From an uncultured Solirubrobacteraceae bacterium (GTDB taxonomy: Bacteria; Actinomycetota; Thermoleophilia; Solirubrobacterales; Solirubrobacteraceae): a stretch of 5,760 nt of DNA. The position numbers and the translations under genes are program-made. The DNA lies in contig CADCVT010000303.1 in the NCBI GenBank assembly GCA_902806215.1, positions 1 through 5,760 on the forward strand, in the 5' to 3' direction. A model generated the notes under the pieces. It had not been told where the DNA came from and made no database searches. It saw only the letters and a list, made by a program, of their open reading frames with translations. Of this stretch, positions 5,201 through 5,760 are shown piece by piece. The stretch's first letter is position 1. Each line of letters opens with the position of its first letter.

Positions 5201-5760
5201 ATGGCCACGACTGCTGAGTTCCCTGCCGTTCGCACCGGCGGGGGAGACGAGAAGCCCTACGTAGTGATCGGAGGCGGCCCCGCGGGGCTGACCGCCGGCT
5301 ATCTGCTCGCGAAGGCCGGCAAGCCGGTCATCGTGTTCGAGGCGGACACCCAGGTGGGTGGCATCGCCAAGACCGTCATCGATCCCGAGGGCTATCGCTT
5401 CGACCTCGGCGGGCATCGGTTCTTCACCAAGAACCAGGAGGTCAACGACCTCTGGCTCGAGATCATGGGCGACGAGTTCCTGATGCGCCCGCGCATGTCT
5501 CGCATCTTCTGGCGCGGCCGCTACCTCGACTACCCGCTCAAGGGCACCGACGTCATCAAGAAGCTCGATCCGGTCGAGGTCGTGCTCTGCGGTCTCTCCT
5601 ACCTGTGGGCCGCCGTCAAGCCGAAGGGCCAGGAGGACAACCTCGAGCAGTGGGTGTCCAACCGCTTCGGCAAGCGCCTGTACGGCCACTTCTTCAAGTC
5701 CTACACCGAGAAGGTGTGGGGCGTGCCCGCGACCGAGGTGCGCGCCGAGTGGGCCGCCCA
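5201..5760 (+). CDS. FAD-dependent oxidoreductase, HemY/UDP-galactopyranose mutase-like (5' part)
   Basis: The first 186 residues of a flavoprotein that runs off the right edge. An N-terminal lead of about 18 residues precedes the Rossmann dinucleotide-binding strand YVVIGGGPAGLTAGYLLAKAG (20-40): the GxGxxG glycines are 24, 26 and 29, and Glu47 in VIVFEAD would bind the ribose. It is followed by VGGIAKT (52-58) and FDLGGHRFFTK (67-77), then SRIFWRGRYLDYPLKG (100-115) and YTEKVWGVPATE (168-179). This pattern fits the amine-oxidase/protoporphyrinogen-oxidase-like group whose members are often annotated as UDP-galactopyranose mutase-like or simply NAD(P)/FAD-dependent oxidoreductases. They are common in envelope polysaccharide loci, which suits the two glycosyltransferase genes upstream. 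True mutase activity is not established. ATG 5201 is the first plausible start. GGGGCAGG (5184-5191) is a weak, distant ribosome binding site. The 62-base gap upstream suggests its own regulation or read-through from the GT genes. Confidence 0.88.
   Translation, partial: MATTAEFPAVRTGGGDEKPYVVIGGGPAGLTAGYLLAKAGKPVIVFEADTQVGGIAKTVIDPEGYRFDLGGHRFFTKNQEVNDLWLEIMGDEFLMRPRMSRIFWRGRYLDYPLKGTDVIKKLDPVEVVLCGLSYLWAAVKPKGQEDNLEQWVSNRFGKRLYGHFFKSYTEKVWGVPATEVRAEWAA

Noticed and set aside
5135..5689. Minus-strand frame (184 codons) at the right end
   Set aside because: The plus strand here encodes an unmistakable FAD-binding N-terminus. The minus frame is its shadow.

Overview
The window is very GC-rich double-stranded coding DNA with strong G/C preference at third codon positions, GTG starts, ATGA/GTGA gene overlaps and almost no AT-rich spacers. 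This suggests a high-GC actinobacterial-type genome. The gene content (LolD/MacB-type ABC pair, tandem GT-C membrane glycosyltransferases, GGHRFF-type FAD oxidoreductase) would fit a soil actinobacterium such as Thermoleophilia/Solirubrobacterales, but that placement is inference. No RNA gene, CRISPR array, transposase or phage gene is visible.

Left part (1-1945, minus strand): a two-gene ABC transporter operon. The LolD/MacB-like ATPase (1945 to 1232) overlaps by 4 bases a four-helix FtsX/MacB-type permease that starts at GTG 1235 and runs off the left edge without a stop. Just past the permease's last helix, the open frame crosses a perfect 55-bp DNA palindrome (28-82) followed by a degenerate third copy of the same unit (to 108). 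The long plus-strand frame over this region is only an antisense shadow.

Middle (1946-2118): a 173-bp divergent intergenic region almost completely filled by one very large imperfect palindrome (1954-2108, centred on base 2031, 72-base arms aligned without a gap). Its tips carry the same ACACTAG-containing sequence, pointing outward to each of the two divergent genes about 11-13 bases before their start codons. Its core is a strong 27-bp stem. It could be a symmetric bidirectional promoter/operator or a fold-back (MITE-like) element that came to serve as the promoter. I consider it the most interesting item here.

Right part (2119-5760, plus strand): two overlapping genes for polytopic membrane proteins with extracytoplasmic C-terminal domains. 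The second is a recognisable glycosyltransferase family 39 (PMT_2/ArnT-like) protein and the first a diverged GT-C-like relative. After a 62-base gap they are followed by the 5' part of an FAD-dependent oxidoreductase of the HemY/UDP-galactopyranose-mutase-like group. The gap carries three GTTAG direct repeats spaced exactly 10 bp, a candidate regulator site. Together these genes look like part of a cell-envelope glycan or glycolipid locus: lipid-linked sugars would be used by the two membrane transferases outside the membrane, while the FAD enzyme's substrate cannot be told from sequence.
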